Origin: Parahoeflea halophila
Lineage (GTDB): Bacteria > Pseudomonadota > Alphaproteobacteria > Rhizobiales > Rhizobiaceae
Assembly (NCBI RefSeq): GCF_900220985.1
Contig: NZ_OCPC01000003.1
Coordinates: 434,001 to 498,000 of the forward strand
Reading direction: 5' to 3'
Length of the DNA: 64,000 nucleotides
Part shown: one piece after another, positions 39,319 to 48,286 of the stretch
Layout: every line of letters begins with the position of its first letter
Position numbering within the stretch: the first letter of the stretch is position 1
Program-made: the position numbers and the translations under genes
Notes under the pieces: generated by a model
What the model was told of the DNA's origin: nothing
The model's input: the letters and a program-made list of their open reading frames with translations, nothing else
Database searches by the model: none

Positions 39319-40131
39319 ATGGCTGACACTTCCGGCCTTATGAAAGGCAAACGCGGCCTGATCATGGGCGTGGCGAACAATCGGTCTATTGCCTGGGGCA
39401 TTGCCAAGGCTTGTGCCGATGCAGGCGCCGAACTGGCGCTGACCTATCAGGGTGATGCGCTGCGGAAGCGTGTCGAACCGCTGGCCAATGAACTCGGCGC
39501 CATCGTCGCAGGACACTGTGACGTGACTGATCTCGATACCATCGATGCCGTCTTCGCCGACCTTGAAAAGCGCTGGGGCAAGCTCGACTTCGTGGTTCAC
39601 GCAGTGGCGTTTTCCGACAAGGATGAACTCACAGGCCGTTATGTCGAGACCACGCGCGAGAATTTCAACCGCACGATGGACATATCGGTCTATTCGCTGA
39701 CGGCTGTGGCCAAGCGGGCCGAGCCGTTGATGACCGATGGCGGCTCGATCATCACGCTGACCTATTATGGTGCCGAGAAGGTGATGCCGCACTACAACGT
39801 CATGGGCGTTGCCAAGGCTGCGCTGGAAGCCAGCGTGCGTTATCTCGCGGTGGATCTTGGCAGCTCCAACATCCGCGTCAATGCCATCTCCGCCGGTCCG
39901 ATCAAGACACTGGCGGCGTCGGGAATCGGCGACTTCCGCTACATTCTCAAGTGGAATGAATACAATTCCCCGCTCAAGCGCACCGTCACGATCGACGAGG
40001 TTGGCGATTCGGCACTTTACCTTGTTTCCGATCTGTCACGCGGCGTCACCGGCGAAATCCTGCATGTCGATTCCGGCTACCACACGATCGGCATGAAGGC
40101 CGTGGACGCGCCCGACATCAGCGTGGTCTGA
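39319..40131 (+). CDS. fabI: enoyl-[acyl-carrier-protein] reductase FabI
   Basis: A 270-residue NADH-dependent enoyl-ACP reductase of fatty acid synthesis (SDR fold). The cofactor site is LIMGVANNRSIAWGIA at residues 14-29; catalytic Tyr159 and Lys166 have the Y-x6-K spacing of FabI in HYNVMGVAKAALEAS. VTGEILHVDSGYHTIGM closes the fold. The ATG at 39319 follows GGAGA 6 bases upstream, favouring it over in-frame ATGs at 39274 and 39307. A clear terminator lies 36 bases after the stop. Confidence 0.96.
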   Translation: MADTSGLMKGKRGLIMGVANNRSIAWGIAKACADAGAELALTYQGDALRKRVEPLANELGAIVAGHCDVTDLDTIDAVFADLEKRWGKLDFVVHAVAFSDKDELTGRYVETTRENFNRTMDISVYSLTAVAKRAEPLMTDGGSIITLTYYGAEKVMPHYNVMGVAKAALEASVRYLAVDLGSSNIRVNAISAGPIKTLAASGIGDFRYILKWNEYNSPLKRTVTIDEVGDSALYLVSDLSRGVTGEILHVDSGYHTIGMKAVDAPDISVV

Positions 40132-40166
40132 CGCCGAACCGGCACTGACAGAAAGCGGCTCCTTGC

Positions 40167-40198
40167 AATGCGCCCGGGTGGCTTCACTTGGGCGCATT
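40167..40198 (+). terminator. fabI terminator
   Basis: Arms AATGCGCCC and GGGCGCATT pair over a 14-base loop, and the right arm runs into TTTT. It lies 36 bases after the fabI stop and before the histidine-phosphatase gene. Confidence 0.65.
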
Positions 40199-40284
40199 TT
40201 GCATCTATTCAGGGAAGAACATCCCCTGCCGGTCTGAGCCAGCACCAAGGGGGACGGTCAATGTTCTCCAATGAGGAATAGTGC

Positions 40285-40875
40285 ATGCTTCTCTACGTGA
40301 TCCGCCATGGGCAGACGGACTACAATCGGGAGGAGCGGTTGCAGGGCTCACGGGATATCCCGCTCAACGACACCGGGCGGGGTCAGGCAACGGGCAATGG
40401 GCGGGCGCTGGCAGCCCTGCCCTCTCTCGAATTGCCGCTGGGTGAATTTGACTGGGTGGCAAGCCCGCTGGGACGGACGCGGGAGACGATGGAACGGGTT
40501 CGGAGCGCAGCAGGTCTTGAGCCTTCAGATTATCGCACCGATCCGCTTCTGGTGGAGCTCTCCTTTGGAGACTGGGAAGGCCAGACGCTGGTCGAGGTCG
40601 AGGCCCATTCACCGCAGCTCATCGACCAGCGCAACAAGGGCAAATGGCACTTCAGGCCGCCCGGCGGCAGCGCCGAGAGTTATGCCATGCTGGCGGAACG
40701 GACAGCCAAGTATCTCGATACGATTGAGCGGCCGACCATCTGTGTCGCTCACGGCGGCGTGATTCGGACCCTGTTCCACCTGATCGGCAAGGTCGATGGC
40801 GATGATGCAGCGGTGATCGACATTCCGCAGGACCGGATTCTCAAGACAGACGGATCTACAATCGGCTGGATCTGA
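40285..40875 (+). CDS. histidine phosphatase family protein (phosphoglycerate-mutase-like)
   Basis: A 196-residue branch of the histidine phosphatase superfamily. The catalytic RHGQT is at residues 7-11 (His8 takes the phosphate), the second arginine lies in ASPLGRTRETME, and the acid/base glutamate in LLVELSFGDWEG; the second His is in CVAHGGVIRTL. The usual homologues include cobalamin phosphatase, broad-specificity phosphatase PhoE and GpmB; the exact substrate is not readable. The start ATG follows AATGAGGAATAGTGC with GAGGA upstream. Confidence 0.9.
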   Translation: MLLYVIRHGQTDYNREERLQGSRDIPLNDTGRGQATGNGRALAALPSLELPLGEFDWVASPLGRTRETMERVRSAAGLEPSDYRTDPLLVELSFGDWEGQTLVEVEAHSPQLIDQRNKGKWHFRPPGGSAESYAMLAERTAKYLDTIERPTICVAHGGVIRTLFHLIGKVDGDDAAVIDIPQDRILKTDGSTIGWI

Positions 40876-40923
40876 AATTTTCCGGCAGCACAGAGCTGGA
40901 ATCACATCCGCGGCTGACGACGA

Positions 40924-41184
40924 CTACTGGATCAGTTCCAGATCGTTGATCATACGCTTGCCGTCGACGACGGTGTAGAAGATGACGACTTCGACATTCT
41001 CGTTAAGACCTTCGAAATTGAACTCGGCAGGGGTCTGGTAGACCTTGCCGTCATCGAGCTTGATAGTCTGCTCGGCCGTGGAGACTGCGGCGATCTTGCC
41101 GGTGGCGTCGGCGCTTTGCGCCCAGGCTGAGAAGGGAGCGAGCATGGCGGAAACAACCAATAGAGCGGAAATTGCAATACGCAT
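40924..41184 (-). CDS. DUF1344 exported small protein
   Basis: An 86-residue protein with a signal peptide (MRIAISALLVVSAMLAPFSAWA) and a short mature domain IAAVSTAEQTIKLDDGKVYQTPAEF that matches DUF1344, a family common in Rhizobiales whose function is unknown. The ATG at 41184 is preceded by AAGGA 8 bases upstream; longer in-frame readings to 41316 lack conservation. It is convergent with the histidine phosphatase gene and divergent from aroC. Confidence 0.82.
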   Translation of the reverse strand: MRIAISALLVVSAMLAPFSAWAQSADATGKIAAVSTAEQTIKLDDGKVYQTPAEFNFEGLNENVEVVIFYTVVDGKRMINDLELIQ

Positions 41185-41407
41185 CGGACAGTCCTTGATC
41201 ATTGTTCTGAGTTGTCCCCTTGAAGAGGCAGATTGTGGCAAAATTGATGGCGTCATGTGAGCGGTAAACAGTTGCATTGTCAACGAAACAGCTTCGCTCA
41301 GCGGCCAGATCAACAAAAAGGCTTTCCCCTCCCCCCCTCCATCCTCTAGAAGTCAGCGTGAACCCTCAAATGCGGGCATGATCCGCGCTTTTTCATGGTT
41401 GCACTGC

Positions 41408-42502
41408 ATGTCGCACAACACCTTCGGCCACCTGTTTCGCGTGACCACCTGGGGCGAAAGCCACGGGCCGGCTCTTGGCTGCGTCGTTGACGGCTGCCCT
41501 CCCGGTATCCGTTTCAGCGAAGCCGGGTTGCAGCACTGGATGGACAAGCGCAAACCCGGCCAGTCGCGCTTCGTGACACAGCGGCGCGAGGAAGATCTGG
41601 TCAAGGTACTGTCTGGCGTCATGCGGGAGGACGACGGCACACTGGTGACCACCGGCACGCCTGTCTCGATGATGATCGAGAACACCGACCAGCGTTCGAA
41701 GGACTACTCGGAGATCGCCAAGCGTTACCGGCCCGGCCATGCCGACTATACCTATGATGTCAAATATGGCGTGCGCGACTATCGCGGCGGCGGGCGGTCC
41801 TCGGCCCGGGAAACCGCAGCGCGGGTCGCCGCAGGCGGACTGGCGCGTCTGGTGCTGCCGGGCGTCACGGTGCGCGCCGCGTTGGTGCAGATCGGCGAAC
41901 ACAAGATCAACCGCGACAACTGGGACTGGTCGGAAGTCGACAACAACCCGTTCTTTTGTCCAGACCCCGAGACTGTTCCGGTGTGGGAAGAGTATCTCGA
42001 CGCGGTCCGCAAGGCGGGTTCTTCGGTCGGCGCAGTCATCGAAGTGGTGGCAGACAATGTGCCCGCCGGACTCGGCGCGCCGATCTATGCAAAGCTCGAT
42101 CAGGACATTGCATCCAACCTGATGTCGATCAACGCCGTCAAGGGCGTCGAGATCGGCAATGGTTTTGAAGCAGCACGGATCAGCGGCGAGGAGAATGCCG
42201 ACGAAATGCGGATCGGGGACGACGGCAAGCCGGTGTTTCTGTCCAACAATGCCGGCGGCGTACTGGGTGGCATCTCGACCGGCCAGCCGGTTGTGGCGCG
42301 GTTCGCGGTCAAGCCGACCTCCTCGATCCTCAACGAACGGCGGTCAATTGATTCCGACGGCAACGAGGTCGACGTGCGGACCAAGGGCCGGCACGACCCC
42401 TGTGTCGGCATCCGCGCGGTCCCGATCGGCGAAGCCATGGTTGCATGCACACTTGCCGACCATTACCTCAGAGACCGCGGCCAGACCGGCCGCCTGGATT
42501 GA
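41408..42502 (+). CDS. aroC: chorismate synthase
   Basis: A 364-residue FMN enzyme that converts EPSP to chorismate, ending the shikimate pathway. Hallmarks: [20 protein letters not shown] near the N terminus, [20 protein letters not shown]-type block (here [20 protein letters not shown]), and the C-terminal [17 protein letters not shown]. The start [12 protein letters not shown] matches the family although no strong ribosome site is seen upstream. The ribB start is 11 bases past the stop, so the two are likely cotranscribed. Confidence 0.97.
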   Translation: MSHNTFGHLFRVTTWGESHGPALGCVVDGCPPGIRFSEAGLQHWMDKRKPGQSRFVTQRREEDLVKVLSGVMREDDGTLVTTGTPVSMMIENTDQRSKDYSEIAKRYRPGHADYTYDVKYGVRDYRGGGRSSARETAARVAAGGLARLVLPGVTVRAALVQIGEHKINRDNWDWSEVDNNPFFCPDPETVPVWEEYLDAVRKAGSSVGAVIEVVADNVPAGLGAPIYAKLDQDIASNLMSINAVKGVEIGNGFEAARISGEENADEMRIGDDGKPVFLSNNAGGVLGGISTGQPVVARFAVKPTSSILNERRSIDSDGNEVDVRTKGRHDPCVGIRAVPIGEAMVACTLADHYLRDRGQTGRLD

Positions 42503-42513
42503 AAGAGTGCCCC

Positions 42514-43614
42514 ATGAGCTATGATCAAGCCCGCGTCGTTGAAGCCATCCGCGCCTTTGAGGCCGGCGAAATTGTCGTTGTCACCGATGACGGCGGTCGC
42601 GAAAACGAAGGCGATCTGATTGTCGCCGCGGTTCACTGCACGCCCGAGAAGATGGCTTTCATCGTGCGCCACACCTCCGGCATTGTCTGCACGCCGATGC
42701 CACGCGAGGAAGCCAAGCGGCTGAACCTCAGCGCCATGGTGGCGGAAAACGATTCAGCCCACACCACCGCATTCACCGTCTCCGTCGACTACAAGCACGG
42801 CACCACCACCGGCATTTCGGCCGATGACCGGACGCTGACCGCGCGCAACCTCGCCAACCCCAATGCCGGCCCCGACGATTTCACCCGTCCCGGCCACATC
42901 TTTCCGCTCATCGCGCGCGAAGGCGGCGTGCTGATGCGCTCCGGCCATACCGAAGCAGCTGTCGATTTGTGCCGACTTGCCGAACTGCCGCCGATTGCGG
43001 TGATCTGCGAACTGGTCAATGACGACGGTACGGTGACGCGCGGAGAGCAGGTTGATGCCTTCTCCGTCAAGCACGGCCTCAAGCAGGTCTCGGTTGCCGA
43101 TCTGATCGCCTACCGGCAGCGCAAGGAAACGCTAATCGAGCATATCGACAGTTTCGACGTCGATACCATCGCCGGCAAGGCGAAAGCCTTTACCTACAAG
43201 TTGCCCTGGGATCCGATGCATCACCTCGCCGTGGTCTTCGGCGACATTCGTGATGGCGTCGACATCCCGGTGCGGCTGCATCAGGAATCGGTCGTTGACG
43301 ACGTGTTTTCCAAACAGGAACCGATGACAGCGATCATGAATCGCATGGCTGCGGAAGGCCGCGGCGTGGTAATCTATCTGCGCGAAGGTTCGGTCGGTGT
43401 CGGTCCGCAGACCTCGCGGCGGGTGCCGGCGGTCGAGGGCGAAGGCCATGCCGAGGCGAAGGCGCGCGAGGACGAATGGCTGGAAATCGGGCTGGGTGCT
43501 CAGATCCTCAAGGATCTGGGCATTTCCTCGATCAAGCTCTACGCGTCGCGTGAACGGCACTATGTCGGGCTGGAAGGATTCGGCATCCGGATCTCGTCGA
43601 CCGAGATCATCTGA
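42514..43614 (+). CDS. ribB: 3,4-dihydroxy-2-butanone 4-phosphate synthase with degenerate RibA-like domain
   Basis: A 366-residue protein. Residues 1-205 are RibB, making the four-carbon unit of riboflavin from ribulose 5-phosphate: GRENEGDLIVAA with the acidic residues at 30-34, HTSGIVCTPM, HIFPLIAREGGVLMRSGHTEAAVDL and ICELVNDDGT are all present. Residues 208-366 align in length and flavour with GTP cyclohydrolase II (RibA), but there is no cysteine after residue 165, so the zinc triad C-x10-C-x-C is missing and this half should not be a working RibA. This is the RibBX pattern known in proteobacteria. It overlaps operonically with aroC. Confidence 0.92.
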   Translation: MSYDQARVVEAIRAFEAGEIVVVTDDGGRENEGDLIVAAVHCTPEKMAFIVRHTSGIVCTPMPREEAKRLNLSAMVAENDSAHTTAFTVSVDYKHGTTTGISADDRTLTARNLANPNAGPDDFTRPGHIFPLIAREGGVLMRSGHTEAAVDLCRLAELPPIAVICELVNDDGTVTRGEQVDAFSVKHGLKQVSVADLIAYRQRKETLIEHIDSFDVDTIAGKAKAFTYKLPWDPMHHLAVVFGDIRDGVDIPVRLHQESVVDDVFSKQEPMTAIMNRMAAEGRGVVIYLREGSVGVGPQTSRRVPAVEGEGHAEAKAREDEWLEIGLGAQILKDLGISSIKLYASRERHYVGLEGFGIRISSTEII

Positions 43615-43620
43615 TGAATC

Positions 43621-43650
43621 TCGCGTTCATAAGGCTTCAATTGAACGCGA
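43621..43650. terminator. terminator between ribB and the amidotransferase-type peptidase
   Basis: Perfect 9-bp arms TCGCGTTCA and TGAACGCGA around a 12-base loop, 6 bases after the ribB stop and 67 bases past the end of the convergent gene. It has no U-tract but sits exactly where both transcripts should end. Confidence 0.6.
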
Positions 43651-43717
43651 CATGCATCATTTCAATGCGTAACAGAGCGGCGTATGCGAGTGGGTGCGCG
43701 GCGCGATAGCTCAGGAT

Positions 43718-44491
43718 CTATTTGCGCTTTGCCTGGTAGGCCCTGACAGCATCGCCGAAAGCTTCGAACAGGGCCCGGTTGACCGGGTTGTGCTGCGGGT
43801 CGTATTCGGCGTGCCACTGAACGCCGAGGGCGAAACCTTCGGCGTCTCTCACGCGGATGGCTTCGATGGTTCCGTCCTCAGCGACGCCTTCGGCCACGAT
43901 GCGCGCGCCGAGATCGAGAACACCCTGGCCGTGCAGCGAGTTGACCCGGATCTTGTTGCTGCCGAGAATACGCGCGAAGACGCCATCCGGCGTCAGTTGC
44001 ACGTCATGACGGTCGGCAAAGACGACCGTCGGATCCGGATGAATTTCGCCGGTTTCGAGCCGCGGCATGCGGTGGTTCATGCGGCCGGGCAGTTCGCGAA
44101 TTTCCGGATGCAGCGAGCCACCGCCGGCCACGTTCATTTCCTGAAATCCCCGGCAAATGCCAAACAGCGGAACGCCGCGCTCGACACAGGCGTCGATCAG
44201 CGGCAGGGCTAGCGCATCGCGGCGCTCGTCATAGGGCTCGTGCCGGGGATGGGGATCAACGCCAAAGCGGCTCGGGTGCACATTTGCCCGGGCGCCAGTC
44301 AGCAGGATGCCGTCCGCAACGTCGAGCAAATCCTCCAGGTTGGTGATTTTCGGATCACCGGCAAAAATCAGCGGCAAGGCATCGAGCACGTCGGCGACAG
44401 CCTGCAGGTTGTTCTCGCCCGCCAGTTGGACCGAAAAGCGGTTTTCCAGATTGTAGTTGTTGCCGATAATGCCAATGACAGGCCTTGCCAT
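43718..44491 (-). CDS. gamma-glutamyl-gamma-aminobutyrate hydrolase family (class I amidotransferase-like)
   Basis: A 257-residue protein of the PuuD/peptidase C26 group. The nucleophile Cys113 lies in the elbow GICRGFQEMN; the catalytic His and Glu are in QWHAEYD. These enzymes hydrolyse gamma-glutamyl amides, for example gamma-Glu-GABA in putrescine breakdown, but the substrate here is not shown and no other puu genes are near. It follows the YcaQ-like gene by 152 bases on the same strand. No strong ribosome site is visible before the ATG at 44491. Confidence 0.88.
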   Translation of the reverse strand: MARPVIGIIGNNYNLENRFSVQLAGENNLQAVADVLDALPLIFAGDPKITNLEDLLDVADGILLTGARANVHPSRFGVDPHPRHEPYDERRDALALPLIDACVERGVPLFGICRGFQEMNVAGGGSLHPEIRELPGRMNHRMPRLETGEIHPDPTVVFADRHDVQLTPDGVFARILGSNKIRVNSLHGQGVLDLGARIVAEGVAEDGTIEAIRVRDAEGFALGVQWHAEYDPQHNPVNRALFEAFGDAVRAYQAKRK

Positions 44492-44643
44492 GAATTGATC
44501 CCGCTTACGCTTGCGGCCGCGCCGCTCGCGGTCCGGTCAGCCCTTGTTTTTCACACAAGGTACCAATCAACAACTGCAGACATTCAAAAAAGTGGGTTCT
44601 TCCGCCGCCTGAAGTCACCGCATCAATGAGGGAGGCCGAACGG

Positions 44644-45840
44644 CTACACCACCGGGTTCCATCCCGGGGCGTAAACAACCTCGTCGACACCCGTAAAACG
44701 GGCTACGCGAGCGAGTTCGGCCTCAAGCCTGTCAATACGACCGGCCGAGGCGCGGACTTTCGGTTCCAGCCACAGGCGCGTCACATTGAGTGTGCCGGCC
44801 TTGCGGTCGGCCTTCATGTCGATACGGCCGATCATGCCGTCGCCTTCGAGCAGCGGGAAGACGTAATAGCCATATTCACGTTTCCGCTCCGGGACGAAGA
44901 CCTCGATTCGGTAGCGGAAGCCGAACAGGCGTTCGGCGCGATTGCGATCGCGCAGCAGCGGATCGAAAGGGCTCAACACACGGATGCGGCCTGGCGGTTC
45001 CGGCCAGTCCTTCATCTCCGGGGAAAGGCCGGCCAGCGCATATGATGCACGCGGTTTGGCCCCTCCCGTGCACTCGATCTCGACTTCATCCAACTGGTCG
45101 CGATTGGCAGCAACCCAGGTTTTGGCCTCATCGGGCGAGACCAAGTCCCAGAAAGCGGCGATCTCGCCATGGGTGGCAAAACCAAGCCGTTCGAGCGCAC
45201 TGCGGCAAGCCCAGTCGATAAACGCGTCATGGGAAATTTCGGTCTCGAGATACTCGGGCGGAATCACCCTTTCGCTCAGATCGTAGATCTTCTGAAAGTT
45301 CTTGCGCCCGCTGATCGCCAGCTTGCCGGTGTGCCAGAAGAACTCCAGTGCCTTTTTCGACGGATGCCATTGCCACCAGCCGCCGGACCTGTGCCCTGCC
45401 TGCTTGACCTCGCGGGCCATCACGGCGCCGTTCTCGACGATGCGGTCATAGGTCTCGCCGAAGGCCTTGTCGAAGTCCTCGCCCTGCCATTTGGCCCACC
45501 GCTCGCGCATCGGCGCTTCCGAACGCCGAAACTTGTGCTTCCAGTAGGGATAGAATGCCGACGGCACAATTGCAGCATCATGGGTCCAATGCTCGAACAG
45601 CGCCCGGTCGTCTTCCAGCAATTGTCTCAGATGCTCCTTGCGGAAGGTCTGGTTGCGGGAAAACAGGATCTGGTTGTGAGCCCGCTCGACGGTGGAAATG
45701 CTGTCGACCTGGACAAAGCCGAGATCATGGATGAGCTGTAACAGATCGGGTTTGCCCATGGCGCGGGTGGGCGAGGCGGACAGCCCCTGTCTGGCAAGGA
45801 AGATCCGCCTTGCGGTTCTGTTGGAAACGGGAATCACCAT
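44644..45840 (-). CDS. YcaQ-like winged-helix DNA-binding protein (possible crosslink glycosylase)
   Basis: A 398-residue member of the winged helix DNA-binding family PF06224, which includes E. coli YcaQ (AlkX), an interstrand-crosslink DNA glycosylase. The QxD catalytic-type motif is seen as Gln44-Val-Asp46 in GFVQVDSISTVERAHNQILFSR, followed by FEHWTHDAAIVP. C-terminal DNA-binding wing segments FDPLLRDRNRAERLFGF and YVFPLLEGDGMIGRID match the family. Repair of bulky DNA lesions is inferred. The ATG at 45840 faces the FG-GAP gene across a shared upstream region. Confidence 0.85.
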   Translation of the reverse strand: MVIPVSNRTARRIFLARQGLSASPTRAMGKPDLLQLIHDLGFVQVDSISTVERAHNQILFSRNQTFRKEHLRQLLEDDRALFEHWTHDAAIVPSAFYPYWKHKFRRSEAPMRERWAKWQGEDFDKAFGETYDRIVENGAVMAREVKQAGHRSGGWWQWHPSKKALEFFWHTGKLAISGRKNFQKIYDLSERVIPPEYLETEISHDAFIDWACRSALERLGFATHGEIAAFWDLVSPDEAKTWVAANRDQLDEVEIECTGGAKPRASYALAGLSPEMKDWPEPPGRIRVLSPFDPLLRDRNRAERLFGFRYRIEVFVPERKREYGYYVFPLLEGDGMIGRIDMKADRKAGTLNVTRLWLEPKVRASAGRIDRLEAELARVARFTGVDEVVYAPGWNPVV

Positions 45841-45976
45841 GGCCCGAGCTTACATGCGTTCCCTACTTGTTGGAGCGGCGCATCAGCGGTTTGACGCCAC
45901 TGCTGACAAAAGCGGGCGCAAGCCGATTTCTCAGCAGCACTGGCTTCACGGGTCTTACAGCGGTAGACATTGTGAC

Positions 45977-47029
45977 ATGGCCTCCTCGATTGCACTGCCC
46001 GGGTCCTTATGGACCAACCACTTGCCGCCCACCCGAAATGACAGCCGGGGATCAGGTTTCTCCGCCCGGACGGCGTTGTTTGCTCTCGGAGCGCTCGCTT
46101 TATTCGGCTTCGCAACGGCCACCCCTGCCCAGACGGTTCATCAGATCCGAACCGCGGCGCCGGTCGACAAGATCATCGCCGAGGGAGAACAGGTCCATGT
46201 TCGTGCCGGGGGCCAGGTGCTGAAGGTCGTTTCCTGTACTGCGAAATCCGGGCTCTGCCTCGAGCCTGCAGCTGTATTTCCGGTTCAGGACCCGGCACCG
46301 GGTGTCGCGCTGCCTGACGGACGCATCGCTACCACGATCAGCGGCGACATCCGGCAAGCCTGGTTTGCCCGGCCCACACAGCGCTATGCCCATGGTGTGC
46401 TTGGCGATGCGGTGGAAGCCGGATCGCTGGTTGCCGTATCGGTTTCAGGACGTCTCGTCGAAGCCGTACTGCCGGATGACCAGGTGTTCGAGGACATTAC
46501 CCCGAGGATCGCGGATCTTGACGGCGACGGCACCAATGAGGTGATCGCCATCCGCTCTTCCGTCGCTGGCGGAGCTGCGGTAGCGATATACGGGCTTGCC
46601 GACGGCGCACTGCAATTGCGTGGCGCGGGAACCGAGAACGGCCGGCCCAATCGCTGGCTCAACATCGCGGGCTTCATGCCGCGGGCTGATGGCGGGTACA
46701 CACTCTACGGTGTCCGAACACCGCACATCGGCGGCAGGCTGTTCTCGCTGGATTTCCGCAACGGAACCGTGAGCGAACGCAACGATATTGCAACCGATCT
46801 GTCCAACCATATTATCGGTTCGCGTGAGCTTGGCATGTCGGCCACCGGCATGTTCGGCGGCCGGGTCGAGCTTGTGCTACCCTCGCAGGATCGCAGACGG
46901 CTGCGGTTCCCGCTTTCGGACCGCGTCGACATTCCCCTGCCCGGCAGCATTGACAAGGCGATTGCCCTGCTGGCGGGACGGGTGATCACGGCCACCGAAG
47001 ACGGAACGCTGATTATCGTGTCTCCCTGA
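45977..47029 (+). CDS. secreted FG-GAP/VCBS-like repeat protein
   Basis: A 350-residue exported protein; a signal-like hydrophobic stretch ends near ATATPAQT (about residue 52). The one clear motif is the calcium-loop-like DLDGDGTNE at residues 180-188, inside ITPRIADLDGDGTNEVIAIRSS, as in FG-GAP/VCBS repeats of beta-propellers. The remaining sequence is beta-rich with two cysteines (CTAKSGLC) that could form a disulfide. Function unknown. The ATG at 45977 is my choice; an in-frame ATG at 45839 would overlap the divergent YcaQ start. Confidence 0.7.
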   Translation: MASSIALPGSLWTNHLPPTRNDSRGSGFSARTALFALGALALFGFATATPAQTVHQIRTAAPVDKIIAEGEQVHVRAGGQVLKVVSCTAKSGLCLEPAAVFPVQDPAPGVALPDGRIATTISGDIRQAWFARPTQRYAHGVLGDAVEAGSLVAVSVSGRLVEAVLPDDQVFEDITPRIADLDGDGTNEVIAIRSSVAGGAAVAIYGLADGALQLRGAGTENGRPNRWLNIAGFMPRADGGYTLYGVRTPHIGGRLFSLDFRNGTVSERNDIATDLSNHIIGSRELGMSATGMFGGRVELVLPSQDRRRLRFPLSDRVDIPLPGSIDKAIALLAGRVITATEDGTLIIVSP

Positions 47030-47083
47030 CTGTCTTGGCGCTCACCTCTGGTATCTGACACGGATCACCGCTAGATACGGTAC

Positions 47084-48010
47084 ATGACAACTTTTTATTA
47101 CTCCAATCCCATCTGCCTCGAACACCTGGTTCCCGCCGGCCATCCCGAGCGGCCGGACCGGATGAAAGCACTCGAGGCGGTCTTCGAACACGAGCATTTC
47201 AACACGCTTGTCCGGCATGTGGCCCCTGAGGCCGCCGCCGAGACAGTGTTGCTGGCGCATCCCGAGAGCTATCTCGAGAAGATCCGCAAGGCCATTCCCG
47301 AGACCGGCTTCTCCAGGATCGATTCCGACACAACCGCCAGTCCGCGCTCGATGGAATCGGCGCTGATTTCCGTCGGCGGCGCGATGGCAGCGGTTGATGC
47401 GGTCTTCAGGAAGGAGGCCGACAACGTCTTTGTCGCCACCCGTCCGCCCGGCCACCATGCCGAGAAGAACACCTCGATGGGCTTCTGCCTGTTCAACCAG
47501 GCGGCCATTGCGGCACGGCATGCGCAGAAAGCCCACGGCGCCGAGCGGGTGGCGATCATCGACTGGGACGTACACCACGGCAACGGCACCCAGGACATTT
47601 TCTACGATGATCCGAGCGTGGTCTACTGCTCGACGCACCAGATGCCACTCTACCCGGGTACCGGTGCGCTGCGCGAAACCGGCAAGGGCAATATCTTCAA
47701 CGCACCGCTTTCGACCAATGACGGCAGCGATCATTTTCGCGAAGCCTTCAGAAGCCGTATTCTGCCTGCACTCGAGGAAGCCCGTCCGGACCTGATCATC
47801 ATCTCAGCCGGATTTGACGCCCACCACCGCGATCCGCTGGCCGAAATCAATCTGGTGGCCGATGATTTCGACTGGGCCACCGGCAAGGTGATGGAAATCG
47901 CCGGACGCCATTGCGGCAACCGGGTCGTCAGCCTGCTGGAGGGCGGCTATGATCTGGTGGGCTTGGCCGAGTCGGCAGCTGCCCACGTGATCCGGTTGCA
48001 AGAGGGTTGA
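47084..48010 (+). CDS. histone deacetylase family protein (acetoin utilisation / amidohydrolase type)
   Basis: A 308-residue class II HDAC-like amidohydrolase. Zinc and catalytic motifs are in place: [10 protein letters not shown] (His-His), [15 protein letters not shown] (Asp and His zinc ligands) and [13 protein letters not shown]. In bacteria these remove acetyl groups from small amines (acetylpolyamines) or proteins. It is the first of a tight run with xseB, which starts 4 bases after its stop, an arrangement I recognise from rhizobia. Confidence 0.92.
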   Translation: MTTFYYSNPICLEHLVPAGHPERPDRMKALEAVFEHEHFNTLVRHVAPEAAAETVLLAHPESYLEKIRKAIPETGFSRIDSDTTASPRSMESALISVGGAMAAVDAVFRKEADNVFVATRPPGHHAEKNTSMGFCLFNQAAIAARHAQKAHGAERVAIIDWDVHHGNGTQDIFYDDPSVVYCSTHQMPLYPGTGALRETGKGNIFNAPLSTNDGSDHFREAFRSRILPALEEARPDLIIISAGFDAHHRDPLAEINLVADDFDWATGKVMEIAGRHCGNRVVSLLEGGYDLVGLAESAAAHVIRLQEG

Positions 48011-48014
48011 ACAG

Positions 48015-48260
48015 ATGAGCGAAGCCAATGACATTTCGGCGATGAGTTTTGAGGCGGCCGTGGCTCAGCTTGAAGGCATCGTCGAGCAGCTTGAACGCGG
48101 TGACGTTCCTCTGGACAGATCGATTGAGATCTATGAACGCGGCGAAGCGCTGAAAGCACATTGCGAGAAGCTCCTGTCGGCAGCCGAAAAGCGGATCGAG
48201 AAAATCCGGCTCGACCGTCAGGGGCAACCGGCCGGTACGGAACCGCTCGACGCGGAGTAA
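48015..48260 (+). CDS. xseB: exodeoxyribonuclease VII small subunit
   Basis: An 81-residue XseB; it forms exonuclease VII with XseA and caps the large subunit. The coiled helices [55 protein letters not shown] are the family signature. The ATG lies 4 bases after the deacetylase stop, so the genes are coupled. xseA is not in the window. Confidence 0.96.
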   Translation: MSEANDISAMSFEAAVAQLEGIVEQLERGDVPLDRSIEIYERGEALKAHCEKLLSAAEKRIEKIRLDRQGQPAGTEPLDAE

Positions 48261-48286
48261 TCCACTGTAACACGGGAGGAGTGCGC

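Noticed and set aside
42503-42513. FMN riboswitch before ribB
   Set aside because: Only 11 bases separate aroC and ribB, so there is no room for the aptamer.
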